Of a DNA stretch of 64,000 nt, positions 37,237-48,364 are shown piece after piece (position 1 is the stretch's first letter; each line of letters opens with the position of its first letter). The notes beneath the pieces were generated by a model. It made no database searches and was not told where the DNA came from. It saw only the letters and a list, made by a program, of their open reading frames with translations. Source of the DNA: Micromonospora sp. AMSO31t (GTDB lineage: Bacteria; Actinomycetota; Actinomycetes; Mycobacteriales; Micromonosporaceae); the NCBI RefSeq assembly GCF_008868175.1, contig NZ_WBKT01000002.1, positions 1-64,000 of the forward strand. Reading direction: 5' to 3'. A program made the translations under genes and the position numbers.

Positions 37237-38419
37237 TCAGGTCGGCACGGTGACCCGGACCGGCCGCGCGTGTGCGGGCAGCGTCTCCCAGGCCAGGATG
37301 AGCACCAGCACCAGATTCGCCACGACCAGGATGGCCAGCGGCGGAAGCAGCACCATCACGGGGCCGATGACGCACAGCACCACGATCCCCAACGCCCGGG
37401 ACCAGAGGATCCGTCCGGTGACCACGGCGTCGAACAGGCAACTCCCGAGCAGGAACAGCGCCGGCCCGCCCAGGCTGGCGGCGACCCAGGCGGCCGGTGC
37501 CGCACCGGACGGCTGGTCGATGACCAGCGAGACGCTGGTCGACACCACCAGCACCCCGGCCACCATCACCAGGTGGCTGTAGGAGGTGGGGGTGCCGGGC
37601 CGGACCCGCTCCACCACCATGACGGCCGGCGGTGCCAGCAGCTGCCGTACCCGGAGGAAGTAGAGCTGGAAGAGCACGACAGCGCCGGCGAACCCGACGA
37701 AACTCGTGGCCACCCGACCGGCCTGGAAGCCGCTGCCGGCCAACCCGATGCCGCCGCTCAGGATCAGCTCGCCGAGGGAGATGATGAAAATTTCCCGATG
37801 CCGCTCGGACAGGTGCGTGCCGGTGAAGATCTGACTGGCCAGTTCGGTGCGACCAAGTTTCGGCGTCGGCCAGCCCAACCGGGCCGACCCGAGGTCGACT
37901 GCCACCGCGACCGACCAGAGCAGCAGCCGGGCCGTTTCCGTGCACGAACGCCCCGGCCACCCACGGCAGTGCCGTGACGCCGAACCAGAAGAACACCCGG
38001 ATGCTCCGGGCCTGGATCGGGCGGTTCACCCGGGTACCGGGGATGAGGACGGCGTCCCGGACGAGATGGATGCCGAAGTACGCCGCGACGAGCAGCCAGC
38101 CGTAGTCGTCGAAGGCGTACGGCACCGCGATCGCCATCAACAGGGTGCCGAACATGACCGCCAGGACGGTGGCCTGGATGACCGGCAGCCGCGGGTTGAA
38201 CAGATCGGTGAGCCACGCGGTCAGTACCCAGACCCACCAGGCGGCCATCAACAGGACGGCGGTCTGGGCGGCGCCCCGGACGGTGAGGTCCCCGGCCAGC
38301 CCCGCCGAGAGCCTGGAGAGCATGAAGATGTAGACCAGGTCGAAGAAGAGCTCCAGGAACGTCGGATAGTCAGGCTCGCCGCGCCGACGAAGGATCCGGG
38401 GGAGCGGGTCGGGCCTCAC
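37237..38419 (-). pseudogene. Second ltrA family gene, opposing and frameshifted
   Basis: GTG 38419 has an excellent GAAGGAGG seven bases upstream. The N-terminal part (FLELFFDLVYIFMLSRL) runs to VAGAFVHGNG near 37938; the remainder (ARLLLWSVAVAVDLGSARLGWPTPKLGRTE and on to VRVTVPT) is one base out of frame and ends at 37237. This gene and the plus-strand ltrA meet tail-to-tail with three bases between stops. They are clearly related proteins (GWPLPKHGRSQ versus GWPTPKLGRTE), so an inverted duplication is likely. Confidence 0.8.
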
Positions 38420-38961
38420 GCGTCTGCCTCCTTCGGCACGCCCCGCGGGGGCGGAGGCACGCTTCTTCCGCCAACCTACAAAAGCGGAGGTTGCCGGAGA
38501 GCGGAAACCGAGGAGCAGGACGGAGCCATACGCCGGTCATCGGCCCGGCCGGTGACACCGGACGGTGCGCAGCCCGCCGAGTAACGCCGCCAGGTCGTCG
38601 ACGAGGAGCCAAGGCAGTGCATCTCGGCGGACATCTCCGTACCTTTGGCGCATTCGTTGGGCAGTGCCGGGCGAGGTTGACCAAGCTTGCCCCGCTGCTC
38701 CCCGTATGGGGCACACACGGGGCACAAGACAGCGTGAAACGTCGGCAAGCAGCCATCAACGACGCGAACCCCGGAACTAGCTTGACCAGCGTGCCTGCCA
38801 GGTCGCCGCAGGCCACCGGATAGGCCGTCGAAGTTCCGCTTCAACGTCTGAGTCGTCCCGGCGCTGCAGCCACAGAGGTGAGGCGGGGGCTGCAGCCGGT
38901 GCGACTTCAAGCACGGTTCACCACGGGGCCGGAATCGCGGCTTGTGACTCGGCAATGCCGT
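38420..38961. other. 540-base stretch without a supported gene
   Basis: No frame shows a family match. It contains a short direct repeat GGGGCACA ... GGGGCACA near 38707-38725 and a HindIII-like AAGCTT patch. It could be the eroded end of a mobile element, but I cannot show that. Confidence 0.3.
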
Positions 38962-39354
38962 CTACCAGCTTGCCGTCCAGTGGTACCAGGGGCCCTCGAT
39001 CTGTTCGAACTGTGGCCCCTCCCACTCACCGTTTCCAAGGTCACCGTCCGGCCGGCTTGGGAAGTAACCCCATCCAGAATCGTCGAGGCCAGGGCTGTCG
39101 ACAGCGTAGAAGATGTAGCCGCCCTTCACCCCGTATGACGACCCAATGTCACACGAGCCGATCTTGTCAGGTGCATCGACCGAATCGAACGCGTCTAGGG
39201 CCGGCGGCGGCGGTAGCTTCGTCACCGCCTTGTCGAAGGCGGCACGATCAAAGCAGTCCGGGCGGGGGTAATACCCCATGGCGAGCGCCGTTGTCACTGG
39301 TAGCGCCACAAGCGTGGCGGCGACGGCCGAAACCGCGATGGCCCAAGTTCGCAT
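38962..39354 (-). CDS. Secreted or membrane-anchored hypothetical protein
   Basis: A 130-residue protein from ATG 39354 (MRTWAIAVSAVAATLVALPVTTALA), with an evident signal peptide or N-terminal anchor. The mature part has two Cys (PDCFDRAAFDKAV and GSCDIGSSYG), a Pro-rich hinge PPPPALDAFD and an aromatic acidic end (YFPSRPDGDLGNGEW, YHWTASW). Family not recognised. It is divergent from the small gene at 39391. Confidence 0.6.
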   Translation of the reverse strand: MRTWAIAVSAVAATLVALPVTTALAMGYYPRPDCFDRAAFDKAVTKLPPPPALDAFDSVDAPDKIGSCDIGSSYGVKGGYIFYAVDSPGLDDSGWGYFPSRPDGDLGNGEWEGPQFEQIEGPWYHWTASW

Positions 39355-39390
39355 ATCGCGGAGTCTGCCAGACCTTCCTGGCTGGACCCG

Positions 39391-39564
39391 ATGAGCATCC
39401 TGCGACCCGGCGACGAGAAGTTCCACTACAGCGACAGCTCCCACAGGTGGGTCCCGCCGGACCCCGACTACGACCAGGAGGTCTGGGACGCGCATGTACG
39501 CCAGCACAAGCAAGGCCACCTCAAGAACGAGCGCCCGAAGGTCCGCATTCAGCGCCTCGTGTGA
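39391..39564 (+). CDS. 57-residue hypothetical protein
   Basis: A short frame starting MSILRPGDEKFHYSDSSHRW and ending NERPKVRIQRLV. Composition is balanced, with His, Asp, Lys and aromatic residues rather than the Arg/Pro/Ala excess of chance frames in this DNA, which is the main argument for coding. No strong ribosome binding site is seen. Family unknown. Confidence 0.45.
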   Translation: MSILRPGDEKFHYSDSSHRWVPPDPDYDQEVWDAHVRQHKQGHLKNERPKVRIQRLV

Positions 39565-39906
39565 TGCCCCGAGTACAGCAGCGAAGTACAGCAACCGTGC
39601 CAGCCGAACCGAGCCGAGAAGCGCGCCAGCAGGCCCTCTGACCTCGCATCAAGCCCGATCCGACCCGCTCGCCGAGAGTTCACACCGAAGGGGTCCGCGT
39701 CCTTGGCTCGCGTCAGACAGCCGTGCGTGTCCTGATCCAGCCGAGATCAGCTCGCCTCGCAGGTTCGATACGGGGACATGGTTCAGCCATGTCCGAGCGC
39801 GTGCCATCCGGGCCACCGCCAACTGTCGACCCGCCATTGCCTCGTCAGCGAGGGGCGGGCCCTCACTGACGAGGCAATGATCACGAGATGGCGCCGTGGG
39901 GCCCGA
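39565..39906. other. Intergenic stretch holding a terminator hairpin
   Basis: No gene supported. The hairpin at 39835-39879 closes the minus-strand carboxypeptidase transcript. Confidence 0.4.
39835..39879 (-). terminator. Strong terminator hairpin of the M14 carboxypeptidase gene
   Basis: Two 20-base arms (CATTGCCTCGTCAGCGAGGG and its complement with one mismatch) flank a five-base loop, 27 bases beyond the gene's stop. Very stable. Confidence 0.85.
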
Positions 39907-42387
39907 CTACTGCTGGGCGATCGTGATCGTCGCCGTGCGGTAGTTGTTGCGCCTGTCGTTCTTCGACGGGTCGTAGTTCTGCTCGATATTGCCGGCGCTG
40001 TCGACCGAGAACCAGTGGAACATGGTCGTCTCGGTCACGTGGAACACCTGACCCGGCTCACGGAACTCGGTCGCCGCGTAGCGCGGCGAATCGAGCGTGG
40101 GCCGGCTGCCGTCCGTCGTGTAGTAGATGGTGGCCGGCTCGCTCGTCTCGAAGCGCACGTCGACGGGCCCGGGGTACTTCCCGCCGCCGGGAACGAGCTG
40201 GGACGTCGGCTTCTGGTGGTCCTTGCCCCAGTCCGCCGCGATCCGGAACATCTCCATGATGCCGTTGGCGTACTCCATCGTCTCGGAGTGGCCGCTGACG
40301 AGGTCCGGGTTGCCCACCCACGCCGGCTGGAACGAACCGCCCTGCCAGTTGCCGGTGGCCGGGTTGTAGACCGAGCCGCCGACCTCCCAGCCGAAGGCGT
40401 AGATCCCGTAGGTGTAGTAGAGATCCTCGCGCACGTTGCCCGCGGAGGAGTAGAGGACGTCCGAGGAGCCGCCGACGTTCTCCGGCGTGACGACGGTCTG
40501 CCGGTGCGCCTTGACCTGCGACAGGATCCGGGCGGCCGACTGCCAGTAGAACGCCTCGTCACCCAGCGGCGGACGCGGCGTGGTGATCCGCCCGTCCGCG
40601 ATGTAGGCGCCCGGCTGCCAGAACAGCTGGCCGCCGTTGGAGTGCACGGACATCATGAACTTGATGTTCCGGTACTTCTCGACCAGCCAGATGATGTTCT
40701 TCGACTCCGGCTCGGACAGCTTCTCCGGGCCTTGGTAGGTGTCGCTGACGCAGCTGAACGACCCGCCCGAGTAGCCGTCCTGAGCCGACCCGACCCGGTA
40801 GTTCCGGTTCAGGTCGACGCCCCAGGAGTTGCGCCGGGCCGGATCCGCGTTGTCGTCCGGGCAGTGGTTCGTCATGTTCCGGCGCTGCGAGGCGAAGTTG
40901 TAGAAGCTGTAGTTCGCCCCGTCCGGGTTGTTGGACAGGATGAAGAAGATGTCCGTGTTGTCGACGATCTTCTTGGTCTCCCGGTCGGACCTGTAGTTGT
41001 GCACCAGGCGCTCGGCCGACTCCAGGCTGGTCGTCGCGGGCACCCATTCGCGGGCGTGGTCCTGCGCCTGGATGAGCACCCCCGGGTTCCTGCCGTCGCG
41101 GTGCTTGCCGATCCGCAGGACGGGGATCGTGGCCGGGCCGCGCGGCACCTCGCCCTCCGGGGCGCCGACGCGCTTCTGGTCGAGGAAGTCGGTCAGCGCG
41201 ACCGGGCCTGCGGTCGCCGCGACGATGCCGGTGCCCGCGTTGGTCCGGTACGGGTGCGCCCGGTCGACGAGGCCCTGGGACTGGCTCTCCAGGGCCGCCG
41301 CCACCTGTGCGGCCGTGCTCGCCGGCCCGCCGGAGGCGTCCTTCGCGAGGAGGACGCGGATGGCCTTGCCCGCAACCTCGACGGCGAGCGGGAGGTTCGC
41401 CCCCGGCCGGTCCACGAACTCGACGGTGATGTCGTTGCCGCCCTCGTGGCCCCAGGCGGCGGAGCTGACGACGACCGCGCTCTGCCCGGTGCCGCCGATC
41501 GTGGCCTGCGCCTTTCGCTGATAGCCGTTCGTCTTGTTCGGCAGGTAGACGATCTCGGCGATGTCCGGGTACTGGCGGGCGATCTCCTCGGCGCGGCTGA
41601 AGAGCTGCTGCGGGTGCCGGTAGCCGTCGACGAAGTCCCACTTGTAGGCGGGGTTCGCCGTCAGCGGCGGCGCGCCGTCCTCGAGCCAGTTGGAGACGTT
41701 GCCGGTCGCGACGCCCCCCGTCGAGCTCGTGACCCGGATCTGGCTCGGGCGGGCGTCGAGCTTGAACAGGTTCCGGTGGAACATGTACTGCCCGGAATCG
41801 ACGAACCGGCTCATGGTCCGCGCGGAGCCGAACGTGGTGCCCGCGCCCGAGTCGTTCTCGAGCTGCATCCCGACGATCGGGCTCGTCTGCGCCCCTTCGG
41901 TGGTCCGCGCCTCGACGTACAGGAAGCCCTGGCCCTTCGTGGTGAACCAGTCGGCACGGGCGATCCGTACCGTCTCCTCGTCGGTGAGCGGCTGGACGGC
42001 CTTCGTGCGGAGGGCCTGGAGGCCGCCGTCGGCCTCCTCGGTCCAGGCGAAGCCCTCGCCGTCGCCGAGGATCTCGACGCCCAGCGCCTCGAGTTCGGCG
42101 ACCTGCTCGGTGGTCGCCACCGCCTCGCCTTCATTGCCGGTCGGCACGCGCCGGAGACCATGCTCCAGGTCGAAGCCGGCGGCGACCACCTTGTCCAGCA
42201 TGTCGGCGCCGGTCAGCTTGATGCGTACGAGGCGTGCGGCCTCCGGAACCTCGAGTCGGGATCGTTCCGAGCCTGCCGTGGCTGCCGACCCGGCGGGGTC
42301 CGCACCCGCGGGCCCGGTCGCCATGAGGACGCTTCCCACCAGGGCGGGTAGCGCGAGAAGCGCGATGCGTCGCTGTACGGGTCCCAT
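39907..42387 (-). CDS. Secreted M14 family zinc carboxypeptidase
   Basis: An 826-residue exported peptidase; ATG 42387 follows GAAGGAGG and a signal peptide ends near GPAGADP. The M14 zinc site is H444/E447 (QDHAREW) plus H582 (SVHSNGG), with the substrate Arg in VDLNRNYR and the catalytic Glu E668 (GWEVGG). Between the first core strand (VVVSSAAWGHEGGND) and the HxxE motif lies an inserted module of about 100 residues (ITVEFVDRPGANLPLAVEV, TAAQVAAALESQ). The C-terminus has a chitobiase/hexosaminidase C-like domain (IYYTTDGSRPT). It would release C-terminal amino acids outside the cell, next to a peptide importer operon. Confidence 0.93.
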   Translation of the reverse strand: MGPVQRRIALLALPALVGSVLMATGPAGADPAGSAATAGSERSRLEVPEAARLVRIKLTGADMLDKVVAAGFDLEHGLRRVPTGNEGEAVATTEQVAELEALGVEILGDGEGFAWTEEADGGLQALRTKAVQPLTDEETVRIARADWFTTKGQGFLYVEARTTEGAQTSPIVGMQLENDSGAGTTFGSARTMSRFVDSGQYMFHRNLFKLDARPSQIRVTSSTGGVATGNVSNWLEDGAPPLTANPAYKWDFVDGYRHPQQLFSRAEEIARQYPDIAEIVYLPNKTNGYQRKAQATIGGTGQSAVVVSSAAWGHEGGNDITVEFVDRPGANLPLAVEVAGKAIRVLLAKDASGGPASTAAQVAAALESQSQGLVDRAHPYRTNAGTGIVAATAGPVALTDFLDQKRVGAPEGEVPRGPATIPVLRIGKHRDGRNPGVLIQAQDHAREWVPATTSLESAERLVHNYRSDRETKKIVDNTDIFFILSNNPDGANYSFYNFASQRRNMTNHCPDDNADPARRNSWGVDLNRNYRVGSAQDGYSGGSFSCVSDTYQGPEKLSEPESKNIIWLVEKYRNIKFMMSVHSNGGQLFWQPGAYIADGRITTPRPPLGDEAFYWQSAARILSQVKAHRQTVVTPENVGGSSDVLYSSAGNVREDLYYTYGIYAFGWEVGGSVYNPATGNWQGGSFQPAWVGNPDLVSGHSETMEYANGIMEMFRIAADWGKDHQKPTSQLVPGGGKYPGPVDVRFETSEPATIYYTTDGSRPTLDSPRYAATEFREPGQVFHVTETTMFHWFSVDSAGNIEQNYDPSKNDRRNNYRTATITIAQQ

Positions 42388-42794
42388 TCTCCCCTCCTTC
42401 TGCTTGCGACGTGCGGTTGACGCGGTGAACCGGCCTGCTGCGGGTAGCCCGATCCATCCGCGACGGTCACGCCGAGCTCGCGCAGGTCAACCCGTGTACG
42501 ACGGCGGTCGCCACCATGACGGGTCGGGGAGGACCATGTGAGAGCCGGGCGCGTTGAGCGTATGCAGGTCCGTCGCATCGAAGGATCGGCGGAACTGGAT
42601 TTGAGCATTACTTGAGGCGTTGCGGGGTGATCGGTGGTCAGGTCGACCGGGTCGCGGCGAACCTGCCCGCCGCCCCAGCGCCTGGCCCGGCTGGTCGGCC
42701 GGCTGGCTGCTCGTTCTGCCGCAGACCGGAGGTCTTGCGGAGCAGTTCGTATACAACATACGCTCCCCGAATCGCCCACTCGAGGAGCTCCCCA
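42388..42794. promoter_or_regulatory. Divergent promoter region between carboxypeptidase and peptide-uptake operon
   Basis: This 407-base region has no supported gene. It holds GAAGGAGG for the minus-strand gene, GAGGAG at 42782-42787 for the plus-strand gene, and the candidate GntR operator at 42746-42756. The patch around 42745-42762 is locally AT-rich, suggesting promoter elements. Confidence 0.5.
42746..42756. promoter_or_regulatory. Candidate GntR (FCD) operator before the peptide operon
   Basis: TTCGTATACAA contains the palindromic GTATAC core typical of FCD-type GntR sites (TnGTATACnA fits at 42747-42756). It ends 38 bases before the substrate-binding gene's ATG. The 9-mer TTCGTATAC recurs on the other strand at 50869-50877, upstream of the GntR gene. 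Confidence 0.5.
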
Positions 42795-44465
42795 ATGACG
42801 AACCTCAGTGAACCGAGCCTGCGAAGGCTTCATCCATTCCGGGCAGCTGTGGCGGCGGTCGCCGTCGCCTGCACCGTCGTAGCGTGCTCGCCGGTGTCCA
42901 AGGACGAGGGCGGCGCCAGTTCCGGCGACAACCAGGCGGCAGGACAGGACAACTTCGGTACGCCGGCGGACCCGGCCGCGATGAAGAAGGGCGGCAAGCT
43001 GGTCATCGCCCTCTCCGCGGAGCCCGACGCGCTGGACCCGACGTTGTCGCGCAGCCTCTACTCGCGCTACGTCTTCCAGGCGATCTGCCAGAAGCTCTAC
43101 GACGTGAACGAGCAGGCGCAGGTCGTGCCGCAGCTGGCCAACGCACTACCGACCTTCAGTGGTGACGGTAAGACGGTCACCATCCCGCTGCGCCAGGGCG
43201 CGCGCTTCGCGGACGGAACGCCGTTCGATTCCGCCGCGGTCAAGGCCACCCTGCAACGGCACCTGACCAACGCCCGGTCCGCGCGAAAGAGCGAGCTCGG
43301 TCCGATCGACACCGTCGACACGCCCGATGCCAACAGCGTCGTGATCCACCTGAAGCAGCCGTTCGCACCCCTGGTCGGGGCGTTGGCGGACCGGGCCGGC
43401 ATGATCATGAGCCCGAAGGCGCTGCAGAGCCTGGGCGACAACTTCGCCAGCGCGCCGGTCTGCGTCGGGCCCTTCAAGTTCGCCAAGCGGGTGCCGCAGA
43501 ACTCCATCGACGTGGTGCGAGACCCGAACTTCTACGACGCCACCAAGGTCAACCTCGACGCCATCTCGTGGCACATCCTCAGCGACGCGAGCATTCGGGC
43601 CGCCAACCTGCGTTCCGGCGACGCTCAGGTCGCCGACAGCATTTCCACACAGGACTACGGCGCGCTGCGCGGGGACTCCTCGCTCAGCGTCCTGCAGTCC
43701 CAGTCGCTCGGGTACCAGGGGCTCACCTTCAACATCGGCAATGTCGACGGCGTCGGCACCACGCCGAAGCCGATCAACCGCCCGATCGCGCAGAACGCCA
43801 AGGTCCGGCAGGCCTTCGAGTACGCCCTCGACCGGAAGGCACTGGTCCAGGCCGTCTTCAACGGACTCAACGCCCCGGCCTGCTCGCCGATCTCGCCCGC
43901 GAGCCCGTTCTCGTCCGAGGAAGCGCAGGCGTGCCCCCAGCACGATCCCGCCAAGGCCAAGCAGTTGCTGTCCGAGGCCGGCGTGCAGACGCCCTACCCG
44001 GTGGCGATGCTCATCTCGAACACGCCCGACTCGCTGCGCCTCGCGCAGGCGCTGCAGGCCATGGTCAAGGACGGCGGATTCGACCTCAAGGTCAACCCGG
44101 TGGAGTACTCCTCTCTCCTCGACGAGCAGGACCGCGGCAACTTCGAGCTGCTGCAGCTGGGCTGGAGCGGGCGGATCGACCCGGATGCCAACATCACCAA
44201 CTTCGTCGGCACCGGCGGCAGCCAGAACGTCTCCGGCTACAGCAACCCGGAGCTCGACGCCGCGCTGACCCAGGCTCGGCAGTCGAACGACCTCGAAGAG
44301 CGCAAGAAGCTGTACGGGCAGGCGGTGACGATCCTCCAGCAGGACGACGCGCTCATCTACCTCTACCGGCAGCGGAACCTGACCGCCGTCTCCAACAAGA
44401 TCCAGGGCCTGCAGGTCTTCCCCGACGGCGTGATCCGCGCAGCCTTCGCCGGATTCACCAAGTAG
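42795..44465 (+). CDS. Peptide ABC transporter, substrate-binding lipoprotein (family 5)
   Basis: A 556-residue protein from ATG 42795, GAGGAG seven bases upstream. It has a lipoprotein signal (lipobox VVAC), an Asp/Gly-rich linker, then an extracellular solute-binding family 5 fold (KLVIALSAEPDALDPTLSRSLYSRYVFQ, VRQAFEYALDRKALVQAVFNG, LQLGWSGRIDPDANITNFVG). It captures oligopeptides, glutathione or similar compounds for the DppBC-type channel. It is the first gene of a six-gene operon ending with a gamma-glutamyltransferase. Confidence 0.93.
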   Translation: MTNLSEPSLRRLHPFRAAVAAVAVACTVVACSPVSKDEGGASSGDNQAAGQDNFGTPADPAAMKKGGKLVIALSAEPDALDPTLSRSLYSRYVFQAICQKLYDVNEQAQVVPQLANALPTFSGDGKTVTIPLRQGARFADGTPFDSAAVKATLQRHLTNARSARKSELGPIDTVDTPDANSVVIHLKQPFAPLVGALADRAGMIMSPKALQSLGDNFASAPVCVGPFKFAKRVPQNSIDVVRDPNFYDATKVNLDAISWHILSDASIRAANLRSGDAQVADSISTQDYGALRGDSSLSVLQSQSLGYQGLTFNIGNVDGVGTTPKPINRPIAQNAKVRQAFEYALDRKALVQAVFNGLNAPACSPISPASPFSSEEAQACPQHDPAKAKQLLSEAGVQTPYPVAMLISNTPDSLRLAQALQAMVKDGGFDLKVNPVEYSSLLDEQDRGNFELLQLGWSGRIDPDANITNFVGTGGSQNVSGYSNPELDAALTQARQSNDLEERKKLYGQAVTILQQDDALIYLYRQRNLTAVSNKIQGLQVFPDGVIRAAFAGFTK

Positions 44466-44473
44466 GTCGCGCC

Positions 44474-45430
44474 GTGGCTCGGTATCTACTCACACGCGCC
44501 TGGCACTCAGCGTTGACGCTGCTGTTGTCGACGGTCGTGGTGTTCCTCGGGGTGCGGGCACTGCCCGGGGACCCGGCCCTCGCCCTCGCGGGCGAGGACC
44601 GGTCCCCGGAGGCACTGGAGGCCATCCGGCACCACTACGGGCTCGACCAGCCGCTGCCCATCCAGTTCGCCCAGTACGTGGGGCGCGTCGCGCAGGGCGA
44701 CTTCGGGGTGTCGATCCGAACCGGGATACCGGTCTCGTCGATGCTCACGACCGCCCTGCCCGTCACGGTCGAGCTGTCCCTCCTGGCGATCCTCCTCGCC
44801 GCCGCGCTGGGTGTCGGGGCCGGCGTGCTCGCGGCTGTCCGCCGCGGGCGTCCCGCCGAGTGGCTGGCCAACGGACTGGCCCTGGTGGGACTGTCGGTGC
44901 CGCACTTCTGGCTCGGCCTGCTGGCGATCCTCTACCTCTCCGTGGCGGCGGGGCTCTTCCCGGCCTCCGGATTCGTGCCCCTGCTGCAGGACCCGGCGGG
45001 CAACCTGCACCACATCGTCCTGCCGGCCGTCATTCTCGGCACCGGCCTCGCCGCCATCATCATGCGGCAGACGCGTTCGGCGATGCTGGAGGCGCTCTCC
45101 TCGGACCACGTCCGTACAGCGAAGGCTAAGGGTCTCCGGCCACGGGCCGTCATCACCCGGCATGCCCTCCGGAACAGCCTCATCGTGGTGGTGACCATCG
45201 TGGGCCTGCAGCTCGGCGGCCTGATCTCCGGAGCGGTCGTCACCGAGCAGATCTTCGGGCTGCCCGGCTTCGGCAAGATGACCATCGACGCGGTGTTCCA
45301 GCGGGACTATCCGGTGATCCAGGCCGTGGTCCTGCTCACCGCGACGGCGTACATCGTGATCAATTTCCTGGTGGACCTGCTCTACTCGGTCATCGATCCA
45401 CGTATCCGGGTGACGGGGGAGCCGGCATGA
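44474..45430 (+). CDS. Peptide ABC transporter permease (DppB type)
   Basis: A 318-residue permease from GTG 44474 (ARYLLTRAWHSALTLLLS). It has the DppB/GsiC pattern: RALPGDPALALAGEDRSPE after TM1, HYGLDQPLPIQFAQYV, then the EAA loop HVRTAKAKGLRPRAVITRHALRNSL and TEQIFGLPGFGKM. Pairs with the next gene product. Confidence 0.93.
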   Translation: MARYLLTRAWHSALTLLLSTVVVFLGVRALPGDPALALAGEDRSPEALEAIRHHYGLDQPLPIQFAQYVGRVAQGDFGVSIRTGIPVSSMLTTALPVTVELSLLAILLAAALGVGAGVLAAVRRGRPAEWLANGLALVGLSVPHFWLGLLAILYLSVAAGLFPASGFVPLLQDPAGNLHHIVLPAVILGTGLAAIIMRQTRSAMLEALSSDHVRTAKAKGLRPRAVITRHALRNSLIVVVTIVGLQLGGLISGAVVTEQIFGLPGFGKMTIDAVFQRDYPVIQAVVLLTATAYIVINFLVDLLYSVIDPRIRVTGEPA

Positions 45431-46310
45431 CCGTCCTCAGCGTACCGATGGCGGAGGCCGGCCCCGCCGGCATCAGCCGGCGCACCCGGGTCCTCCGGCG
45501 ACTGCGCCGCAACCCGCTCGCCGTGGTGAGCTTCGTCGTGCTCGCGCTCGCGGCCGTCGTCGCCCTGCTCTCGCCCTGGATCGCTCCTCACGACGTCCAG
45601 CAGACCGATTTTGCCCACACGTTCTCGCCGCCGGGCACCCCCGGTCACCTCTTGGGGACCGACGACCTGGGCCGGGACGTCCTGTCCCGCATCATGCTGG
45701 GGGCGCGGGCCTCCCTGCTGGTGGCGCTCCTGGCGGTGGCCACCTCCTTGATCATCGGGGTGCCGCTCGGACTGGCCGCGGGCTATTTCCGGTCCTGGGA
45801 CGCGGTGATCTCGCGCTTCACCGACCTGCTGCTCGCTTTCCCGTTCCTGATCATGGCGGTGGGGCTGGCGGCCATCCGGGGCGCCAGCCTCACCAACGCG
45901 GCCGTGGCCATTGGGATCGCGCAGATCCCGGGCGTGATCCGGGTGGTGCGCTCGGACACTCTGCGGCTCAAGGCGCTGGACTTCGTCGCCGCCGCTGTGG
46001 TGGACGGCGCGAGTGACCTGTGGGTGCTCGCCAAGCACGTCCTGCCGAACGCGACGTCGGTGATCCTGGTGCAGGCCACCGTCGCGATCCCGGCCGCGAT
46101 CCTGGGCGAGGCGGTGCTGTCGTTCCTGGGCCTGGGCATCCAGCCCCCGGCCCCCAGCCTGGGCACCATGCTGGCCTCCGCCCAGCAGTTCGCCGCCCGC
46201 GCACCCTGGGCAGCCGTCCTGCCCGGCGTCGTCATCATGGGCCTGGCGCTGGCGTTCAACGTCTTCGGCGACGCCCTTCGGGACGCCCTCGATCCGAAGG
46301 GAGACCGGCG

Positions 46311-46314
<4 letters not shown>
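45427..46314 (+). CDS. Peptide ABC transporter permease (DppC type)
   Basis: A 295-residue permease; ATG 45427 overlaps the previous stop (ATGA). DppC features: a short N-terminal TM with RRNPLAVVSF, HLLGTDDLGRDVLSRIMLGAR, and the EAA loop FVAAAVVDGASDLWVLAKHVLPN. Forms the heterodimeric channel with the DppB-type protein. Confidence 0.93.
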
Positions 46315-47359
<1,045 letters not shown>

Positions 47360-47363
<4 letters not shown>

Positions 47364-48364
47364 CGCCGCAACCGAACGCCCTCGAACTCGAGGACCTGGT
47401 GATGCACTTCGGGCCGGTACGGGCCGTGGACGGGATCACCCTCACGATTCCCAAGGGCCGGGTCACGGCGCTGGTAGGGGAGAGCGGCTCGGGAAAGTCG
47501 ACGGTGGGCCGGTGCGTGGTGCGGCTCGAGAAGCCCACCGCGGGCGTGGTCCGGATCGCCGGGACCGATGTCACCCAGCTGACCCGGCGACAGCTACGCC
47601 AGCACCGCAATGACGTGTCGATCGTCTTCCAGGACCCCGCCGGCTCGCTGGACCCGCGCATGCTGGTCGGCGAGATCGTGGCCGAGCCGTTGCGGCTGTC
47701 CGGTAAGCGGATCACCCGACGCGATCGGGAGGCCCGCGTCGCCGAGGAACTCGGCAGGGTGGGCCTGCGGGCGGAAGTCGCGCGCCGGTATCCGCACGAG
47801 CTCTCCGGGGGTCAACGTCAGCGGGTCAGCATCGCCCGGGCGCTGATCTCCGAGCCCAAGCTGCTCATCGCCGACGAACCCACGAGCGCCCTCGACGTGT
47901 CGGTGCAGGCGTCGGTGCTCAACCTCCTCGCCGACCTGCAACGCGACATCGGGTTCGCCTGCCTCTTCATCACCCACGACCTGTCCGCGGTCGAGTACCT
48001 GGCCGACGACATCGCCGTCATGTACCTCGGTCAACTCGTGGAGCAGGGCCCGCGTGAGCGGATCTTCACGCGCCCGGCCCACCCCTACACCCAGGCGCTG
48101 CTGGCGGCCGCGCCGGTGGCCGACCCGGTCCGTCAACGGCAGCGTCAACCGGTGCTGCTCGGCGACGACCTGCCGTCCGCGCTGGATCCGCCCTCCGGCT
48201 GCCGCTTTCGCACCCGGTGCCCGCTCGCGTTCGACCGGTGCGCCGCGGAGGTACCCGCACAGGTGGCGTTCGGCGGCGGCTTGGCCGCCTGCCACCTGGT
48301 CCAGCCCGACGGCACCCGGCCCGACGTCCGGGCCGCCGCCGACTCGAGTGAGGTGTTGTCATGA
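47360..48364 (+). CDS. Peptide ABC transporter ATP-binding protein (DppF type)
   Basis: A 334-residue ATPase; ATG 47360 overlaps the previous stop (ATGA). Walker [11 protein letters not shown]-loop region [14 protein letters not shown], signature LSGGQRQRV, Walker [14 protein letters not shown]-loop FITHDLSAV. The Cys-bearing tail [16 protein letters not shown] matches the oligopeptide-type extension. Heterodimerises with the DppD-type ATPase. Confidence 0.93.

Noticed and set aside
38476-38955. Minus-strand frame that might be the end of an integrase.
   Set aside because: No catalytic Tyr motif or conserved box could be recognised.
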